This document shows positions 48,246 to 61,874 of a stretch of DNA of 64,000 bases, in pieces. The notes beneath the pieces were generated by a model. It worked only from the letters and a program-made list of their open reading frames with translations. It searched no databases and was not told the origin of the DNA. Numbering within the stretch: the first letter of the stretch is position 1; each line of letters starts with the position of its first letter. This stretch comes from Sideroxydans lithotrophicus ES-1 (GTDB lineage Bacteria > Pseudomonadota > Gammaproteobacteria > Burkholderiales > Gallionellaceae), in NCBI RefSeq assembly GCF_000025705.1, contig NC_013959.1, positions 983,063 to 1,047,062 on the forward strand, read 5' to 3'. Made by a program: the position numbers and the translations under genes.

Positions 48246-49370
48246 GTGTCGCAAACAAGTCCTGCCATTCTAGTTTTAGCCGATGGGACAGTGTTTCGCG
48301 GAACCGCCATCGGCGCCTCCGGCAGTAGCGTCGGCGAGGTGGTGTTCAACACTTCCATCACCGGTTACCAGGAAATTCTCACCGACCCATCGTATTGCAG
48401 GCAGATCGTCACGCTGACCTATCCGCATATCGGCAACGTCGGCTGCAACCCGGAAGACGTCGAGTCGCGCCAGGTGTTCGCCAGCGGCCTGATCATCCGT
48501 GACCTGTCCATGACGGTGAGCAATTTTCGCAGCACCCAGTCTTTGCCCGAATACCTCAAAGCCAACAACGTCGTCGCCATCGCCGGCATCGATACGCGCA
48601 AACTGACACGTATCCTGCGCAGCAAGGGTGCGCAGAACGGCTGCATCGCCACTGGCAACAACGTTGAGGCCGCATTGGCGGCCGCACGCGGTTTTGCCGG
48701 CTTGGCGGGCATGGATCTGGCGCAGGTCGTGACTTGCGATAAATCTTATCAATGGACACAGCGCGAGTGGAAACTGGGCGAAGGCTTCCGCGATGTGGCC
48801 GAATCGAAGTTCCATGTGGTGGCTTATGATTTCGGCGTGAAGCGCAACATACTGCGCATGCTGGCCGAGCGCGGCTGTCGCATCACTGTGGTTCCCGCGA
48901 AAACCGCCGCTGTCGATGTGCTGGCGCTGCAGCCGGACGGTGTGTTCCTGTCCAACGGCCCTGGCGATCCTGAACCCTGCGATTACGCGATCGCAGCGAC
49001 GCAAAGATTCCTCGAAGCCGGCGTGCCGTTGTTTGGCATCTGCCTTGGACACCAGATACTGGGGCTGGCTTCAGGCGCAAAAACGGTGAAGATGAAGTTT
49101 GGCCACCGCGGTGCCAACCACCCGGTGCAGGACACACAGACCAAACGCGTGATGATCACCAGTCAGAACCACGGTTTCGCGGTCGATGCGGCGACGCTGC
49201 CTGCGAACACGCGCGTCACCCACATCTCGCTGTTCGACGGCACACTGCAAGGCTTCGAGCTGACCGATAAGCCCGCGTTCTGTTTCCAGGGGCATCCCGA
49301 GGCGAGTCCCGGCCCGCACGATGTTGCCCCGTTGTTCGATCGCTTCGTGGCGATGATGGAGAAGAATTAA
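48246..49370 (+). CDS. carA: Carbamoyl-phosphate synthase small subunit
   Basis: Glutamine amidotransferase subunit delivering ammonia to CarB. 374 residues from GTG at 48246, which has GGGAG 6 bases upstream; an in-frame ATG at 48222 would add 8 residues. The catalytic triad lies in GICLGHQ (Cys) and HPEASPGP (His, Glu), with [11 protein letters not shown] before it. Supplies carbamoyl phosphate for arginine (argF in this window) and pyrimidines. Confidence 0.98.
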   Translation: MSQTSPAILVLADGTVFRGTAIGASGSSVGEVVFNTSITGYQEILTDPSYCRQIVTLTYPHIGNVGCNPEDVESRQVFASGLIIRDLSMTVSNFRSTQSLPEYLKANNVVAIAGIDTRKLTRILRSKGAQNGCIATGNNVEAALAAARGFAGLAGMDLAQVVTCDKSYQWTQREWKLGEGFRDVAESKFHVVAYDFGVKRNILRMLAERGCRITVVPAKTAAVDVLALQPDGVFLSNGPGDPEPCDYAIAATQRFLEAGVPLFGICLGHQILGLASGAKTVKMKFGHRGANHPVQDTQTKRVMITSQNHGFAVDAATLPANTRVTHISLFDGTLQGFELTDKPAFCFQGHPEASPGPHDVAPLFDRFVAMMEKN

Positions 49371-52589
<3,219 letters not shown>

Positions 52590-52609
52590 TAGAAGAAGGG
52601 AAGAGCAGC

Positions 52610-53086
52610 ATGAGTAAGGTTCCATTGACAGTGAACGGCGCGGAGTTATTGCGTCAGGAATTACACCGCCTGAAGACGGTGGACAGGCCTTCGGTCATCA
52701 ATGCCATTTCTGAAGCGCGTGCTCAGGGCGATCTGTCGGAGAATGCCGAATACGAGGCGGCCAAAGAGCGCCAGTCGTTTATCGAGGGTCGTATCGTCGA
52801 GTTGGAATTCAAGCTGGGAAGCGCGCAGGTCATCGATCCAAAAACGGTCAATGCGGATGGCCGCTGCGTTTTCGGTTCGACCGTAGTGATTGAAGACACC
52901 AATAACGGCGATGTGGTGACATACCAGATCGTCGGCGATGACGAGGCCGACATCAAACAGCGCAAGATATCGATCAGCTCGCCTATTGCGCGAGCCCTGA
53001 TCGGCAAAGTCAGCGGCGATATTGCAGAAGTGCAGGCGCCTGGCGGTATCCGGGAATACGAAGTGGTGGACGTTCAGTACATCTAG
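52610..53086 (+). CDS. greA: Transcription elongation factor GreA
   Basis: 158 residues: an N-terminal coiled-coil that enters the RNA polymerase secondary channel, with its acidic tip in SEARAQGDLSENAEYEAAKE, and a C-terminal FKBP-like domain (KISISSPIARALIGKVSGD). It rescues backtracked polymerase by stimulating RNA cleavage. A GAAGGGAAGAG ribosome binding site precedes the ATG. Confidence 0.99.
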   Translation: MSKVPLTVNGAELLRQELHRLKTVDRPSVINAISEARAQGDLSENAEYEAAKERQSFIEGRIVELEFKLGSAQVIDPKTVNADGRCVFGSTVVIEDTNNGDVVTYQIVGDDEADIKQRKISISSPIARALIGKVSGDIAEVQAPGGIREYEVVDVQYI

Positions 53087-53118
53087 GCAGGTATTCCCTT
53101 GCCAGCATGGGACGGAGC

Positions 53119-53466
53119 TTAAGTGCGGCTACCGAGCTGTTTCTTGCTCAGGACGGTCTTGCCCTGACGGCGTTTGGGAGGTTTTGCAATAGGTATTTCC
53201 AGTGGGCGATACACCACCAGAATCTTGCCGATATGCTGAACGGGCCCAGCCTTCAGTTGTTCGCATATCTCCTGCAGCATCGTTGCGCGCACCTCCCGGT
53301 CGTCATTCATCACGCGGATCTTCATCAGGTCGTGGCTTTTCAGGCTGCGTTCGATCTCGCCCAGAACGGCAGGGGTCAACCCGGCGTTGCCGATGATGAC
53401 GACAGGATGGAGTGCATGCGCGCGCGCCTTGAGGTCGCGGCGCTGTGAAACGGAGAGGTTCAACAT
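53119..53466 (-). CDS. yhbY: YhbY family ribosome-associated RNA-binding protein
   Basis: 115 residues from MLNLSVSQRRDLKARAHALH. The CRM/YhbY fold shows HPVVIIGNAGLTPAVLGEIERSL and the basic C-terminus IAKPPKRRQGK. E. coli YhbY binds pre-50S particles. A longer frame extending into rlmE on the other strand is not real. Divergent from rlmE, 33 bases apart, a conserved head-to-head pair. Confidence 0.94.
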   Translation of the reverse strand: MLNLSVSQRRDLKARAHALHPVVIIGNAGLTPAVLGEIERSLKSHDLMKIRVMNDDREVRATMLQEICEQLKAGPVQHIGKILVVYRPLEIPIAKPPKRRQGKTVLSKKQLGSRT

Positions 53467-53499
53467 GATATTCCTTAAAGTAAGCGCGGATTCTAAACG

Positions 53500-54120
53500 A
53501 TGAAGGCATCCAAAACCAGCAAACAATGGATGCGCGAACACGTGAACGACCCCTATGTACAGCAGGCGCAAAAGGATGGTTATCGCTCGCGTGCTGCTTA
53601 CAAGCTGCTGGAGATCGACGAGCGTGACCATTTGATCAAGCCCGGCATGGTTGTCGTAGACCTGGGAGCTACGCCTGGCGGGTGGTGTCAGGTGGTGGCG
53701 AACAGGCTGGGGGCGAACGGACGCATCATCGCGCTGGATCTGTTGCCGCTGAATCCGTTGCCTCGGGTCGAGTTCATCCAGGGCGATTTTCGCGAGGACA
53801 GCGTACTGGCGCAGCTCGAAGAAAAGCTGGAGGGGCGCCAGATCGGCCTTGTAATTTCGGATATGGCACCCAATATCAGTGGCGTAAGCTCGGCTGACCA
53901 GGCTCGTGCCATGCATCTGGCTGAATTGGCGCTGGATTTTGCAGTCGAACATCTCGCGCCGGGAGGTTCGTTCCTGGTCAAAGTGTTTCAGGGTGTGGGT
54001 TTTGAGGACTATCTGAAGCTGATGCGCAGTAATTTTGCCAAAGTGGTCGCGCGCAAGCCGAAAGCATCGCGCGACCGCAGTAGCGAACAGTATCTGGTGG
54101 GGCTGGGGAAGCTTGAGTAA
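53500..54120 (+). CDS. rlmE: 23S rRNA 2'-O-ribose U2552 methyltransferase
   Basis: 206 residues (RrmJ/FtsJ). SAM motif [16 protein letters not shown] and the K-D-K-E catalytic residues: Lys in [13 protein letters not shown], Asp in [10 protein letters not shown], Lys in SFLVKVFQG and Glu near the C-terminus. Methylates the A-loop of the large subunit late in assembly. It precedes ftsH, the widespread rlmE-ftsH pairing. Confidence 0.98.
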   Translation: MKASKTSKQWMREHVNDPYVQQAQKDGYRSRAAYKLLEIDERDHLIKPGMVVVDLGATPGGWCQVVANRLGANGRIIALDLLPLNPLPRVEFIQGDFREDSVLAQLEEKLEGRQIGLVISDMAPNISGVSSADQARAMHLAELALDFAVEHLAPGGSFLVKVFQGVGFEDYLKLMRSNFAKVVARKPKASRDRSSEQYLVGLGKLE

Positions 54121-54174
54121 TGGCCTCGGACAGTGTTTAATGCAACTTCGTATTACCGCTCATAAGGAGCATAT

Positions 54175-56073
54175 GTGAACAATCTATTCAAAAGTGTCGG
54201 AATCTGGCTGGTCGTGGCGTTGGTGCTGATGACCGTATTCAATCAATTCAACGCGCGCCAGCAATCGACCGCACAGGCGCAGCTGGATTATTCACAATTC
54301 CTTGAGGAAGTGAAAGCCGGACACATCGAGAAGGTGGTCATTGAAGGGCGTACTCTCAGGGCCACCACGACCGACGGCAAGCGCATCACCACTTATGCGC
54401 CCAGCGACCTCTGGATGGTCTCCGACCTGCTCAAGAACGGCGTCAAGATCCAAGCCAAGCCTGAAGAAGAGCAATCCTTCCTGATGAGCATCTTCGTATC
54501 ATGGTTCCCCATGCTGCTGCTGATCGGGGTGTGGATATTCTTCATGCGCCAGATGCAGGGCGGCAAGGGCGGCGGAGCATTTTCGTTCGGTAAGAGCAAG
54601 GCGCGCATGCTGGACGATGCCAAGGAGCGCGTGACTTTCGCCGATGTGGCAGGGTGCGACGAGGCCAAAGAAGAAGTTTCCGAACTGGTCGACTTCCTGC
54701 GCGATCCAACCAAGTTCCAGAATCTGGGCGGGCGCATCCCGCGCGGCGTGCTGATGGTCGGTAGCCCGGGTACCGGCAAGACTTTGCTGGCCAAGGCCAT
54801 CGCAGGCGAAGCCAAGGTGCCGTTCTTTTCCATTTCGGGATCGGATTTCGTCGAGATGTTCGTCGGCGTCGGTGCGGCGCGCGTGCGCGACATGTTCGAG
54901 CAAGCCAAGAAACAGTCCCCGTGCATCGTGTTCATCGATGAGATCGACGCAGTCGGTCGCCAGCGCGGCGCAGGACTGGGTGGCGGCAATGACGAGCGCG
55001 AGCAGACACTTAATGCATTGCTGGTAGAGATGGATGGATTCGAGGGCGCTTCAGGCGTGATCGTCATCGCCGCAACCAACCGTCCCGATGTGCTCGATCC
55101 TGCTTTGCTGCGTCCAGGACGTTTCGACCGCCAGGTGGTGGTGCCGTTGCCAGATATTCGCGGTCGCGAGCAGATCCTCATGGTGCACATGCGTAAAGTG
55201 CCGGTGGCAGCCGACGTCAAGGCCGATATTCTGGCAAGGGGCACGCCCGGGATGTCCGGTGCCGACTTGGCCAACCTGGTGAATGAGGCCGCGTTGTTCG
55301 CAGCCCGGCGCAGCAAGCGCTTCGTCGATATGGAAGATTTCGAGGCGGCCAAGGACAAGATCATGATGGGCGCCGAGCGCAAATCCATGATCATGCCGGA
55401 AGAAGAGCGCCGCAACACCGCATACCACGAATCCGGACATGCAGTGGTGGCGAAGTTGATGCCCAAGACCGATCCGGTGCACAAAGTCACCATCATCCCG
55501 CGCGGTCGCGCGCTGGGCCTGACCATGCAATTACCGTCGGAAGATCGGTACAGCATGGACAAGATTCGTATCCTGTCGACCATCGCCGTGCTGTTCGGTG
55601 GCCGTATCGCGGAAGAGATATTCATGAACCAGATGACCACTGGCGCATCCAACGACTTTGAGCGTGCGACCGACATGACGCGCAAGATGGTCACGCAATG
55701 GGGCATGTCTGATGCGCTGGGACCGATGGTGTATGCCGAAAACGAAGGCGAAGTGTTTCTCGGACGTTCGGTGACCTCGCACAAGAATATCTCCGAAGCG
55801 ACCATGCAGAAGGTGGATAACGAGATACGCCGCATCATCGACCAGCAATACGCTTTGGCGCGCAGTCTGATCGAAGCGAATCGCGACAAGATCGAGGCCA
55901 TGACCAAGGCGCTGCTGGAATGGGAAACCATCGATGCGGATCAGATCGACGACATCATGGCGGGCAATCCGCCGCGACCGCCCAAACCGAGCCAGAGCAA
56001 TAAAGCACCTGAGCCGCCGAAGGATGAGGCTCCGACGGCAACGGCGACCAATAAGCCGGCCGAAGGCGTCTAA
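54175..56073 (+). CDS. ftsH: ATP-dependent zinc metalloprotease FtsH
   Basis: 632-residue membrane-anchored AAA+ protease. The start is GTG at 54175, 5 bases after AAGGAG; an overlapping out-of-frame ATG ends at once in a stop. TM1 is about 5-23, a small periplasmic domain follows, and TM2 is about 103-122. The AAA domain has Walker A GSPGTGKT (commonly GPPGTGKT), Walker [10 protein letters not shown] and the [23 protein letters not shown]; the protease site is HESGH. The Pro/Lys-rich tail is typical. It degrades LpxC, sigma-32 and unassembled membrane proteins in E. coli. Confidence 0.99.
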   Translation: MNNLFKSVGIWLVVALVLMTVFNQFNARQQSTAQAQLDYSQFLEEVKAGHIEKVVIEGRTLRATTTDGKRITTYAPSDLWMVSDLLKNGVKIQAKPEEEQSFLMSIFVSWFPMLLLIGVWIFFMRQMQGGKGGGAFSFGKSKARMLDDAKERVTFADVAGCDEAKEEVSELVDFLRDPTKFQNLGGRIPRGVLMVGSPGTGKTLLAKAIAGEAKVPFFSISGSDFVEMFVGVGAARVRDMFEQAKKQSPCIVFIDEIDAVGRQRGAGLGGGNDEREQTLNALLVEMDGFEGASGVIVIAATNRPDVLDPALLRPGRFDRQVVVPLPDIRGREQILMVHMRKVPVAADVKADILARGTPGMSGADLANLVNEAALFAARRSKRFVDMEDFEAAKDKIMMGAERKSMIMPEEERRNTAYHESGHAVVAKLMPKTDPVHKVTIIPRGRALGLTMQLPSEDRYSMDKIRILSTIAVLFGGRIAEEIFMNQMTTGASNDFERATDMTRKMVTQWGMSDALGPMVYAENEGEVFLGRSVTSHKNISEATMQKVDNEIRRIIDQQYALARSLIEANRDKIEAMTKALLEWETIDADQIDDIMAGNPPRPPKPSQSNKAPEPPKDEAPTATATNKPAEGV

Positions 56074-56079
56074 ACACAT

Positions 56080-56104
56080 ACGGGGGCTAAGCCCCCGTTT
56101 TCTT
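56080..56104 (+). terminator. Intrinsic terminator between ftsH and folP
   Basis: A perfect GC-rich stem CGGGGGC / GCCCCCG (56081-56087, 56091-56097) with a 3-base loop and a T-rich tail (56098-56104). The proposed folP ATG begins on the next base, so folP has almost no untranslated leader room after it. Confidence 0.85.
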
Positions 56105-56962
56105 ATGTTCTATTGCGGCAAATTCCAGTTCGATCTTTCGCGCCCGCTTGTGATGGGCATCGTCAATGTCACCCCGGATTCATTTTCCGATGGAGGTCAT
56201 CACTCCTCGACCGCTAGTGCCATAGACCATGCACAGCAACTGATAGCGGATGGTGCTGACATTCTCGACATCGGCGGCGAATCCACGCGCCCCGGTGCTG
56301 CAACAGTAAGCACGCAGGAAGAACTGGATCGCGTGCTGCCGGTGATCGAAGGGCTGCACGACATCTCTGTTCCAATCTCCATCGACACCTGGAAGCCGAA
56401 AGTGATGCGCGCCGCGCTGACGGCAGGCGCGAGCATGGTCAACGACATCAACGCGTTGCAGGAGGAAGGTGCGCTGGAAATGGTGGCCGCGAGCGGCGCG
56501 GCAGTGTGTCTCATGCACAAGCAAGGCGTGCCGCAGACCATGCAACAGCAGCCGCAGTATCAGGATGTCGTTGCCGAGGTGAGCGCGTTCCTGCGCGAAC
56601 GCATTGCTGCTGCAGAAGCGGCGGGCATCGCACGCGAAAGCATGGTGATCGACCCGGGTTTTGGTTTTGGCAAGACGCTGGCGCATAATCTTGCCCTGTT
56701 ACGCAATCTGGACGCATTCTGCGCCTTGGGCGTGCCGGTACTGGCGGGTTTGTCGCGCAAATCCATGCTGGGCGCGATCATCGGGCGCGATGTGGGGGAA
56801 CGCATGGCAGCCAGTGTGGCAGCCGCCATGCTGGCAGTGCAACGCGGCGCAGCCATCGTGCGGGCGCATGATGTGCGCGAGACAGTGGATGCATTGAAGA
56901 TTATGAACGCATTAAACCCAAAAACTGCAGTTGACCGCTCCATTGAGGACGCAGGCAAATGA
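56105..56962 (+). CDS. folP: Dihydropteroate synthase
   Basis: Condenses p-aminobenzoate with the pterin pyrophosphate in folate synthesis; target of sulfonamides. 285 residues. Motifs: VMGIVNVTPDSFSDGG, DIGGESTRPGA, VNDINAL, VIDPGFGFGK and AGLSRKSMLG. The start at 56105 directly follows the ftsH terminator and has no ribosome binding site; a shorter start at the internal Met of VMGIVNV would cut off a conserved strand, so 56105 is preferred. Confidence 0.96.
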   Translation: MFYCGKFQFDLSRPLVMGIVNVTPDSFSDGGHHSSTASAIDHAQQLIADGADILDIGGESTRPGAATVSTQEELDRVLPVIEGLHDISVPISIDTWKPKVMRAALTAGASMVNDINALQEEGALEMVAASGAAVCLMHKQGVPQTMQQQPQYQDVVAEVSAFLRERIAAAEAAGIARESMVIDPGFGFGKTLAHNLALLRNLDAFCALGVPVLAGLSRKSMLGAIIGRDVGERMAASVAAAMLAVQRGAAIVRAHDVRETVDALKIMNALNPKTAVDRSIEDAGK

Positions 56963-56989
56963 ACCGAAAAGAATTGAGATTTTTATCCA

Positions 56990-57130
56990 CGCTCACCCAA
57001 TGGGTGGGTCGCTACGAAGCGTATTGCGCGTCCCTCACGGCACATGGCGGCGTTGCTCCTCCTCGGAATGGAACGACCATTCCTCGTTGTCGCGCCTTGC
57101 TCTGCGCCACGATGAACGCACACTACACTT
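56990..57130. repeat. Dyad-rich spacer between folP and glmM
   Basis: The 206-base gap contains short inverted repeats: CACCCA-a-TGGGTG (56994-57006) and GGAATGG/CCATTCC (57065-57083), set in a gcgttgctcc...gtcgcgcc context that looks like a degenerate intergenic repeat. No ORF of substance is present. The glmM promoter must lie here if glmM is not read from folP. Confidence 0.4.
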
Positions 57131-57168
57131 CGTCCAACTGCGGTTTCTAGGTTAAACGAGAGCGAACG

Positions 57169-58524
57169 ATGAGCAGAAAATATTTCGGTACCGACGGCGT
57201 GCGCGGACGTGTGGGCGTTCATCCCATCACCCCGCAATTCGTGATGAACCTGGGCTATGCAGCAGGCAAAGTACTGGCCAAAGCCGAACACGCGCAGAGC
57301 GATCGCCCGGCCGTGCTGATCGGCAAGGACACGCGCATCTCCGGCTATATGCTGGAGTCGGCCCTGGAAGCCGGGCTTATAGCGGCAGGCATCGATGTGT
57401 ATCTGGCAGGGCCGATACCGACACCCGCAGTGGCTTACCTGACGCGTGCTTTGCGCTTGCAGGCCGGGGTAGTGATCTCCGCCTCACACAACCCGTTCGA
57501 CGACAACGGCATCAAATTTTTCTCCGGCAGCGGTACTAAATTGCCGGACGAGGTGGAACTCGCCATCGAGGCGGCACTGGATGAGCCGATGCAAACCAAT
57601 CCGTCGGAAGGATTGGGCAAGGCCAAACGTATCGACGACGCCGTGGGGCGTTACATCGAGTTCTGCAAGAGCACCTTTCCCGCAGACATGAATCTACGCG
57701 GCATGAAGATCGTGGTCGATAGCGCGCACGGCGCGACCTACCACATCGCCCGCAACGTGTTCCACGAACTCGGTGCGGACGTGATCGCCATCGGCGCCGA
57801 GCCGAACGGCAAGAACATCAACGAGGGCTACGGCGCAACAAAACCGCAGAATTTGCAAAAGGCCGTGGTCGAGCACAAGGCGCACATCGGCATCGCTCTC
57901 GATGGCGACGGCGACCGCCTCATCATGGTGGATGCTGGAGGAAAACTCTATGACGGCGACCAGTTGCTCTATGTCATCGCCAAGCATCGTCAGGCGCTGG
58001 GCACCTTGCACGGCGGCGTAGTCGGCACCCTGATGACCAACCTCGCGTTCGAACATGCGATGCTGAAGCTGGGCATCCCTTTCGCAAGGGCCAAAGTGGG
58101 CGATCGTTATGTGATGGAGGTGTTGCAGGAAAAGAAATGGCAACTCGGCGGCGAGAACTCCGGCCACATCATCTGCCTGGACAAGCACAGCACCGGCGAT
58201 GGCATTGTCTCTGCACTACAAGTGTTGTGTGCGTTGCGCATGAAGCAGCAGACGCTGGCGCAGGCAGCAAGCGACCTGCACATGTATCCGCAGATACTCA
58301 TCAACGTGAGAGTGAAAGGCAAGGCGGCCGAGCTGCTGGAGCTCACGCCGGTCAAAGCGGAAGTGGCCAAAGCCGAACGTGACTTGAATGGCAAAGGGCG
58401 GGTGTTGTTGCGCCCTTCCGGCACTGAGCCGTTATTGCGGGTGATGGTGGAGGGGGAGGATGGTGGGCAGGTTAAGTTGTGGGCGGAGCGGATTGCAGAG
58501 GCGGTTAGGGGAGTGGCGGGGTAA
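57169..58524 (+). CDS. glmM: Phosphoglucosamine mutase
   Basis: Converts glucosamine-6-phosphate to glucosamine-1-phosphate for peptidoglycan and lipopolysaccharide. 451 residues; the N-terminus reads [10 protein letters not shown], the phosphoserine loop is [14 protein letters not shown], the metal loop [10 protein letters not shown] and the phosphate-binding loop [14 protein letters not shown]. It ends the rightward rlmE-ftsH-folP-glmM group and is convergent with the pst operon across a repeat region. Confidence 0.98.
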   Translation: MSRKYFGTDGVRGRVGVHPITPQFVMNLGYAAGKVLAKAEHAQSDRPAVLIGKDTRISGYMLESALEAGLIAAGIDVYLAGPIPTPAVAYLTRALRLQAGVVISASHNPFDDNGIKFFSGSGTKLPDEVELAIEAALDEPMQTNPSEGLGKAKRIDDAVGRYIEFCKSTFPADMNLRGMKIVVDSAHGATYHIARNVFHELGADVIAIGAEPNGKNINEGYGATKPQNLQKAVVEHKAHIGIALDGDGDRLIMVDAGGKLYDGDQLLYVIAKHRQALGTLHGGVVGTLMTNLAFEHAMLKLGIPFARAKVGDRYVMEVLQEKKWQLGGENSGHIICLDKHSTGDGIVSALQVLCALRMKQQTLAQAASDLHMYPQILINVRVKGKAAELLELTPVKAEVAKAERDLNGKGRVLLRPSGTEPLLRVMVEGEDGGQVKLWAERIAEAVRGVAG

Positions 58525-58552
58525 GGTTCTGTTAGTCTGCATTCTGCAGAGC

Positions 58553-59121
58553 CAACACCGTCGGGGGTAGCCCGACAGCTAGTCACTTTTCTCGTCTTGC
58601 CGAGAAAAGTAACCAAAAGAGGGCGCCCCCAGCGCGCCGCCCCTTCGGGGTTCCCTCGATATTTCACAAACAAGCGGGGCTGCGCAACTCGCCCTAGCGG
58701 GGTACGCAAAACGTACCCCGCCGCGGAGCTCGAACAGTGCTCGCCTAAATCTCCGCTTGTTTGCGAAATATCGAGGCGGCGCACAGGGGAAGGAAATTCA
58801 AGAGCGGTTTTGTGTGGGCATAGCCCACGCTGTTCTTTTGTGTGTAGGTGGGCGCGCAGCGCCCACCTACGGGTTTGGCTTTTCACTTTTCTCTCCCCTG
58901 TTCCGCCACCGAGTAGCGGAGGCGGGTCAGGGAATTCTGACGAATATGTTTGAGCACGTGGCCGCGTAGCGGATCGTGCGAGTTTATGAGGAAGCCTGAC
59001 CTGCCGAGCAACGCAGGGAATCCCGAAGGGATGGCGGATTGGGGTCGCCTTTTCTTGGGTTACTTTCTTTTGGCGAGACAAAAGAAAGTGACTAGCTGTC
59101 GGGCTACCCCCGACGGTGTTG
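58553..59121. repeat. 569-bp palindromic element with 37-bp perfect terminal inverted repeats
   Basis: This is the largest stretch without a gene. Ends 58553-58589 and 59085-59121 are perfect 37-base inverted repeats, and similarity continues inward through aaccaaaagagggcgcccc-type sequence. Just inside each end is a 10-bp hairpin: 58585-58610 on the left and 59062-59089 on the right, different in sequence but each perfectly paired. Inside are further dyads: 58654-58677 with 58753-58776 (23 of 24), CGGGGTACG/CGTACCCCG (58698-58720) and a 12-bp stem at 58844-58870. I see no transposase and no convincing protein. It resembles the abundant intergenic repeats of beta- and gammaproteobacteria. Confidence 0.8.
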
Positions 59122-59149
59122 TTTTTGAATTGGAAGACGGGGAAATAAT

Positions 59150-59182
59150 CCGTTCATGGTTCGACAAGCTCACCACGAACGG
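59150..59182. repeat. Short palindromic repeat of the TTCGACAAGCTCA type
   Basis: CCGTTCATGGT (59150-59160) and ACCACGAACGG (59172-59182) are complementary at 10 of 11 positions around TCGACAAGCTC. This is a very common bacterial interspersed palindrome. It lies 16 bases from the pstB stop and may help end or stabilise the pst message. Confidence 0.75.
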
Positions 59183-59198
59183 ATCAGGAAGCGTTGAA

Positions 59199-59990
59199 TT
59201 AACCGAAACGTCCGGTGATGTAATCTTCGGTTTCTTTCCGCTTCGGATTGGTGAACACGTTGCTGGTGTCGCCGAATTCGATGAGTTCGCCCAGATACAT
59301 GTAGGCGGTAAAATCGGAGATGCGCGCCGCCTGTTGCATGTTGTGAGTGACGATGACGATGGTGAAGTCCTTCTTCAGTTCGTCGATGAGCTTTTCGATG
59401 TGCGCCGTGGAGATGGGGTCGAGCGCGGAAGTGGGCTCATCCAGCAACAGCACTTGCGGTTTGACGGCGATGGCGCGAGCGATGCACAGGCGCTGCTGCT
59501 GACCGCCGGAGAGGCCGGTACCGCTCTGTTTCAGCTTGTCCTTTACTTCATTCCACAGTGCTGCCTTCTTCAACGCCCACTCGATGCGTTCTTCCATTTC
59601 GTGGCCGCTGAGGTTCTCATACAGCTTCACGCCGAAGGCGATGTTGTCGTAAATGGACATCGGGAACGGGGTGGGCTTCTGGAACACCATGCCGATCTTG
59701 GCGCGCAGCGTGTTGAGGTCCTGTTTCTTGTCCAGCAGGTTTTCCCCATCCAGCAATATCTCGCCGGTGGCACGCTGTTTCGGATAAAGCTGGTACATGC
59801 GGTTGAAGGTGCGCAGCAGGGTGGACTTTCCGCAGCCGGAAGGCCCGATGAAGGCGGTGACCATCTTTTCCGGAATGACGAGGTTGATGTCTTTCAGCGC
59901 ACGGTCGGCGCCGTAATAGAAGTTCAGGTCGCGCACGATCACTTTGGGTGCGGAGATGATTTGTTCGGCTGTCATTTCATTGATCCTCAT
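59199..59990 (-). CDS. pstB: Phosphate ABC transporter ATP-binding protein
   Basis: 263 residues starting [10 protein letters not shown] at 59990, where the ATG overlaps the pstA stop (ATGA). Walker [10 protein letters not shown], the Q-loop [12 protein letters not shown] characteristic of PstB, the signature [16 protein letters not shown], Walker [13 protein letters not shown] and the H-loop [12 protein letters not shown] are intact. It energises high-affinity phosphate uptake. No phoU follows within the window; instead the repeat region and convergent glmM do. Confidence 0.98.
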   Translation of the reverse strand: MRINEMTAEQIISAPKVIVRDLNFYYGADRALKDINLVIPEKMVTAFIGPSGCGKSTLLRTFNRMYQLYPKQRATGEILLDGENLLDKKQDLNTLRAKIGMVFQKPTPFPMSIYDNIAFGVKLYENLSGHEMEERIEWALKKAALWNEVKDKLKQSGTGLSGGQQQRLCIARAIAVKPQVLLLDEPTSALDPISTAHIEKLIDELKKDFTIVIVTHNMQQAARISDFTAYMYLGELIEFGDTSNVFTNPKRKETEDYITGRFG

Positions 59991-60835
59991 TGTGCGTTCG
60001 CCTTCTGGCGGAATAGTACTCGGGCTACGATGTTCAGGGTGAGGACGCTCAGGGTGATGAGCAGGGCTCCTGCCCATGCTAGGCTGTGCCAATCGTCGTA
60101 TGGACTCATGGCGAACTGGAAAATGACCACCGGCAAGTTGGCCATCGGCTGGTTCATGTTGTTGCTCCAGAACTGGTTGTTCAATGCGGTGAACAGTAGC
60201 GGTGCAGTTTCGCCGCTGATGCGTGCGATGGCCAGCAATATCCCGGTCAATATCCCGGCACGCGCGGCGCGCAGCGTGACAAAACTGATGATTTTCCATT
60301 GTGGCGCACCCAATGCAGCTGCGGCTTCGCGCAAGCTGTTGGGGACCAGGCGCAGCATGTTCTCGGTGGTGCGGATGACCACCGGGATGACGAGGATGGC
60401 GAGCGCGAATGCGCCGCCCCATCCGGAAAAGTGTCCGACTTTGATCACGTAGACCTCATACACGAACAAGCCGATGACGATGGAGGGTGCGGACAGCAGG
60501 ATGTCGTTGATGAAACGCGTAGCCGGGGCCAGCCAGCCGCGCTGGCCGAATTCGGCAAGATAGGTTCCGGAGAGGATGCCGATAGGAGTGCCGATGAGAA
60601 TGCCGACTACGGTCATCATCACGCTGCCCCAGATGGCGTTGATCAGGCCACCGGAGCTTCCGGGAGGGGGGGTGGTCTGGGTGAATACATGCATGCCAAG
60701 CAGGCCGGGAATGCCATTCACCAACAGCGTCCACAATATCCAGACGAGCCAGAACAGGCCGAACAGCATGGCCAGAACAGAGATGCCCAGGCTGATTGCG
60801 TTGACGAAGCGGCGGCGAGTGTACAGATCGAACAT
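59987..60835 (-). CDS. pstA: Phosphate ABC transporter permease PstA
   Basis: 282 residues, about six membrane helices. The ABC permease EAA-like loop is [35 protein letters not shown]-like [13 protein letters not shown] near residue 210 is typical of PstA. It lies 3 bases after pstC and overlaps pstB by 4 bases. Confidence 0.97.
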   Translation of the reverse strand: MFDLYTRRRFVNAISLGISVLAMLFGLFWLVWILWTLLVNGIPGLLGMHVFTQTTPPPGSSGGLINAIWGSVMMTVVGILIGTPIGILSGTYLAEFGQRGWLAPATRFINDILLSAPSIVIGLFVYEVYVIKVGHFSGWGGAFALAILVIPVVIRTTENMLRLVPNSLREAAAALGAPQWKIISFVTLRAARAGILTGILLAIARISGETAPLLFTALNNQFWSNNMNQPMANLPVVIFQFAMSPYDDWHSLAWAGALLITLSVLTLNIVARVLFRQKANAQ

Positions 60836-60838
60836 GTC

Positions 60839-61801
60839 TTAGGCCCCATGCCCTTCACGCTTTGCCAGTTTATGCAACATCAGGCGAGCGAGTGAAAGGA
60901 CAACGAATGTGATGAAGAACAGTATCAGGCCGAGCTCGATGAGCGATGAGGTATACAAGTCGCCTACCGCCTCGTTGAATTCGTTGGCCAGCGCCGATGA
61001 GATGCTGTTGCCGGGCATAAGCAGGGACTTGTTGAGATCGTGCGCATTGCCGATGACGAAGGTCACTGCCATGGTTTCGCCCAGCGCCCGGCCCAAGCCG
61101 AGCATGATTCCGCCAACCACACCGATCTTGGTGTAAGGCAGCACCACTTTCCACATCACCTCCCATGTGGTTGCCCCCAAACCATAGGCCGACTCCTTGA
61201 GCATGGCGGGCACGACGTCGAACACGTCGCGCATCACCGAGGCGATGAAGGGGATGACCATGATGGACAAGATGATTCCGGCGGTCAGAATGCCGATACC
61301 CATCGGCGGGCCGGAGAAAAATGCGCCGATCAAAGGAAGTGTGCCGATATGGTGGTTGATCCAGGGCTCGACGTGCTCGGCAAACAAGGGGGCGAAAATG
61401 AATAGCCCCCACATACCGTAAATGATACTGGGTATACCCGCCAGCAATTCGACTGCGATGCCGAGAGGGCGGCGTAGCCATTTAGGTGATAGTTCGGTCA
61501 AGAAGATGGCAATACCGAAGCTGACCGGTATCGCGATCAATAACGCGATACCAGAAGTAATTAAGGTCCCGATGATGGGAATCAACGCCCCGAATTTGTC
61601 GTTGACTGGATCCCAGTCAGGACTGACCAGAAAACCGAAACCGAAGGCATGGATAGCGGGGAGACTGCCCATGATCAACGAACCGATGATCGCAGCGAGC
61701 AGCGCCAATACTGCAACGGCAGCCAGTCGTGTCAGGTTGCGGAACAGCAAGTCGAACACGGTTTGTCGTTTAAGGTGCGCTTCGCGTATGAACGTCGGCA
61801 T
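60839..61801 (-). CDS. pstC: Phosphate ABC transporter permease PstC
   Basis: 320 residues, about six membrane helices. [51 protein letters not shown] (the permease cytoplasmic loop) and [16 protein letters not shown] are PstC hallmarks. It is the first permease gene after pstS, separated by 73 bases that contain a terminator hairpin. Confidence 0.97.
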   Translation of the reverse strand: MPTFIREAHLKRQTVFDLLFRNLTRLAAVAVLALLAAIIGSLIMGSLPAIHAFGFGFLVSPDWDPVNDKFGALIPIIGTLITSGIALLIAIPVSFGIAIFLTELSPKWLRRPLGIAVELLAGIPSIIYGMWGLFIFAPLFAEHVEPWINHHIGTLPLIGAFFSGPPMGIGILTAGIILSIMVIPFIASVMRDVFDVVPAMLKESAYGLGATTWEVMWKVVLPYTKIGVVGGIMLGLGRALGETMAVTFVIGNAHDLNKSLLMPGNSISSALANEFNEAVGDLYTSSLIELGLILFFITFVVLSLARLMLHKLAKREGHGA

Positions 61802-61821
61802 AATTCAATTCTAGGAGTTGG

Positions 61822-61852
61822 AAAAAACGCGGGGGCGTTTAAGGCCCCCGCG
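61822..61852 (-). terminator. Intrinsic terminator between pstS and pstC
   Basis: On the minus strand a perfect 9-bp stem CGCGGGGGC / GCCCCCGCG (61828-61852) is followed by six T (61822-61827). It would cause partial termination after pstS, giving more binding protein than permease. Confidence 0.85.
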
Positions 61853-61874
61853 ATTATATCTTAGAAGCAGTGAC

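Noticed and set aside
58597-58953. Open frames of 60-120 codons inside the 569-bp palindromic element
   Set aside because: They run through nested inverted repeats, give low-complexity basic peptides without family features, and occur on both strands, as expected for a palindrome.
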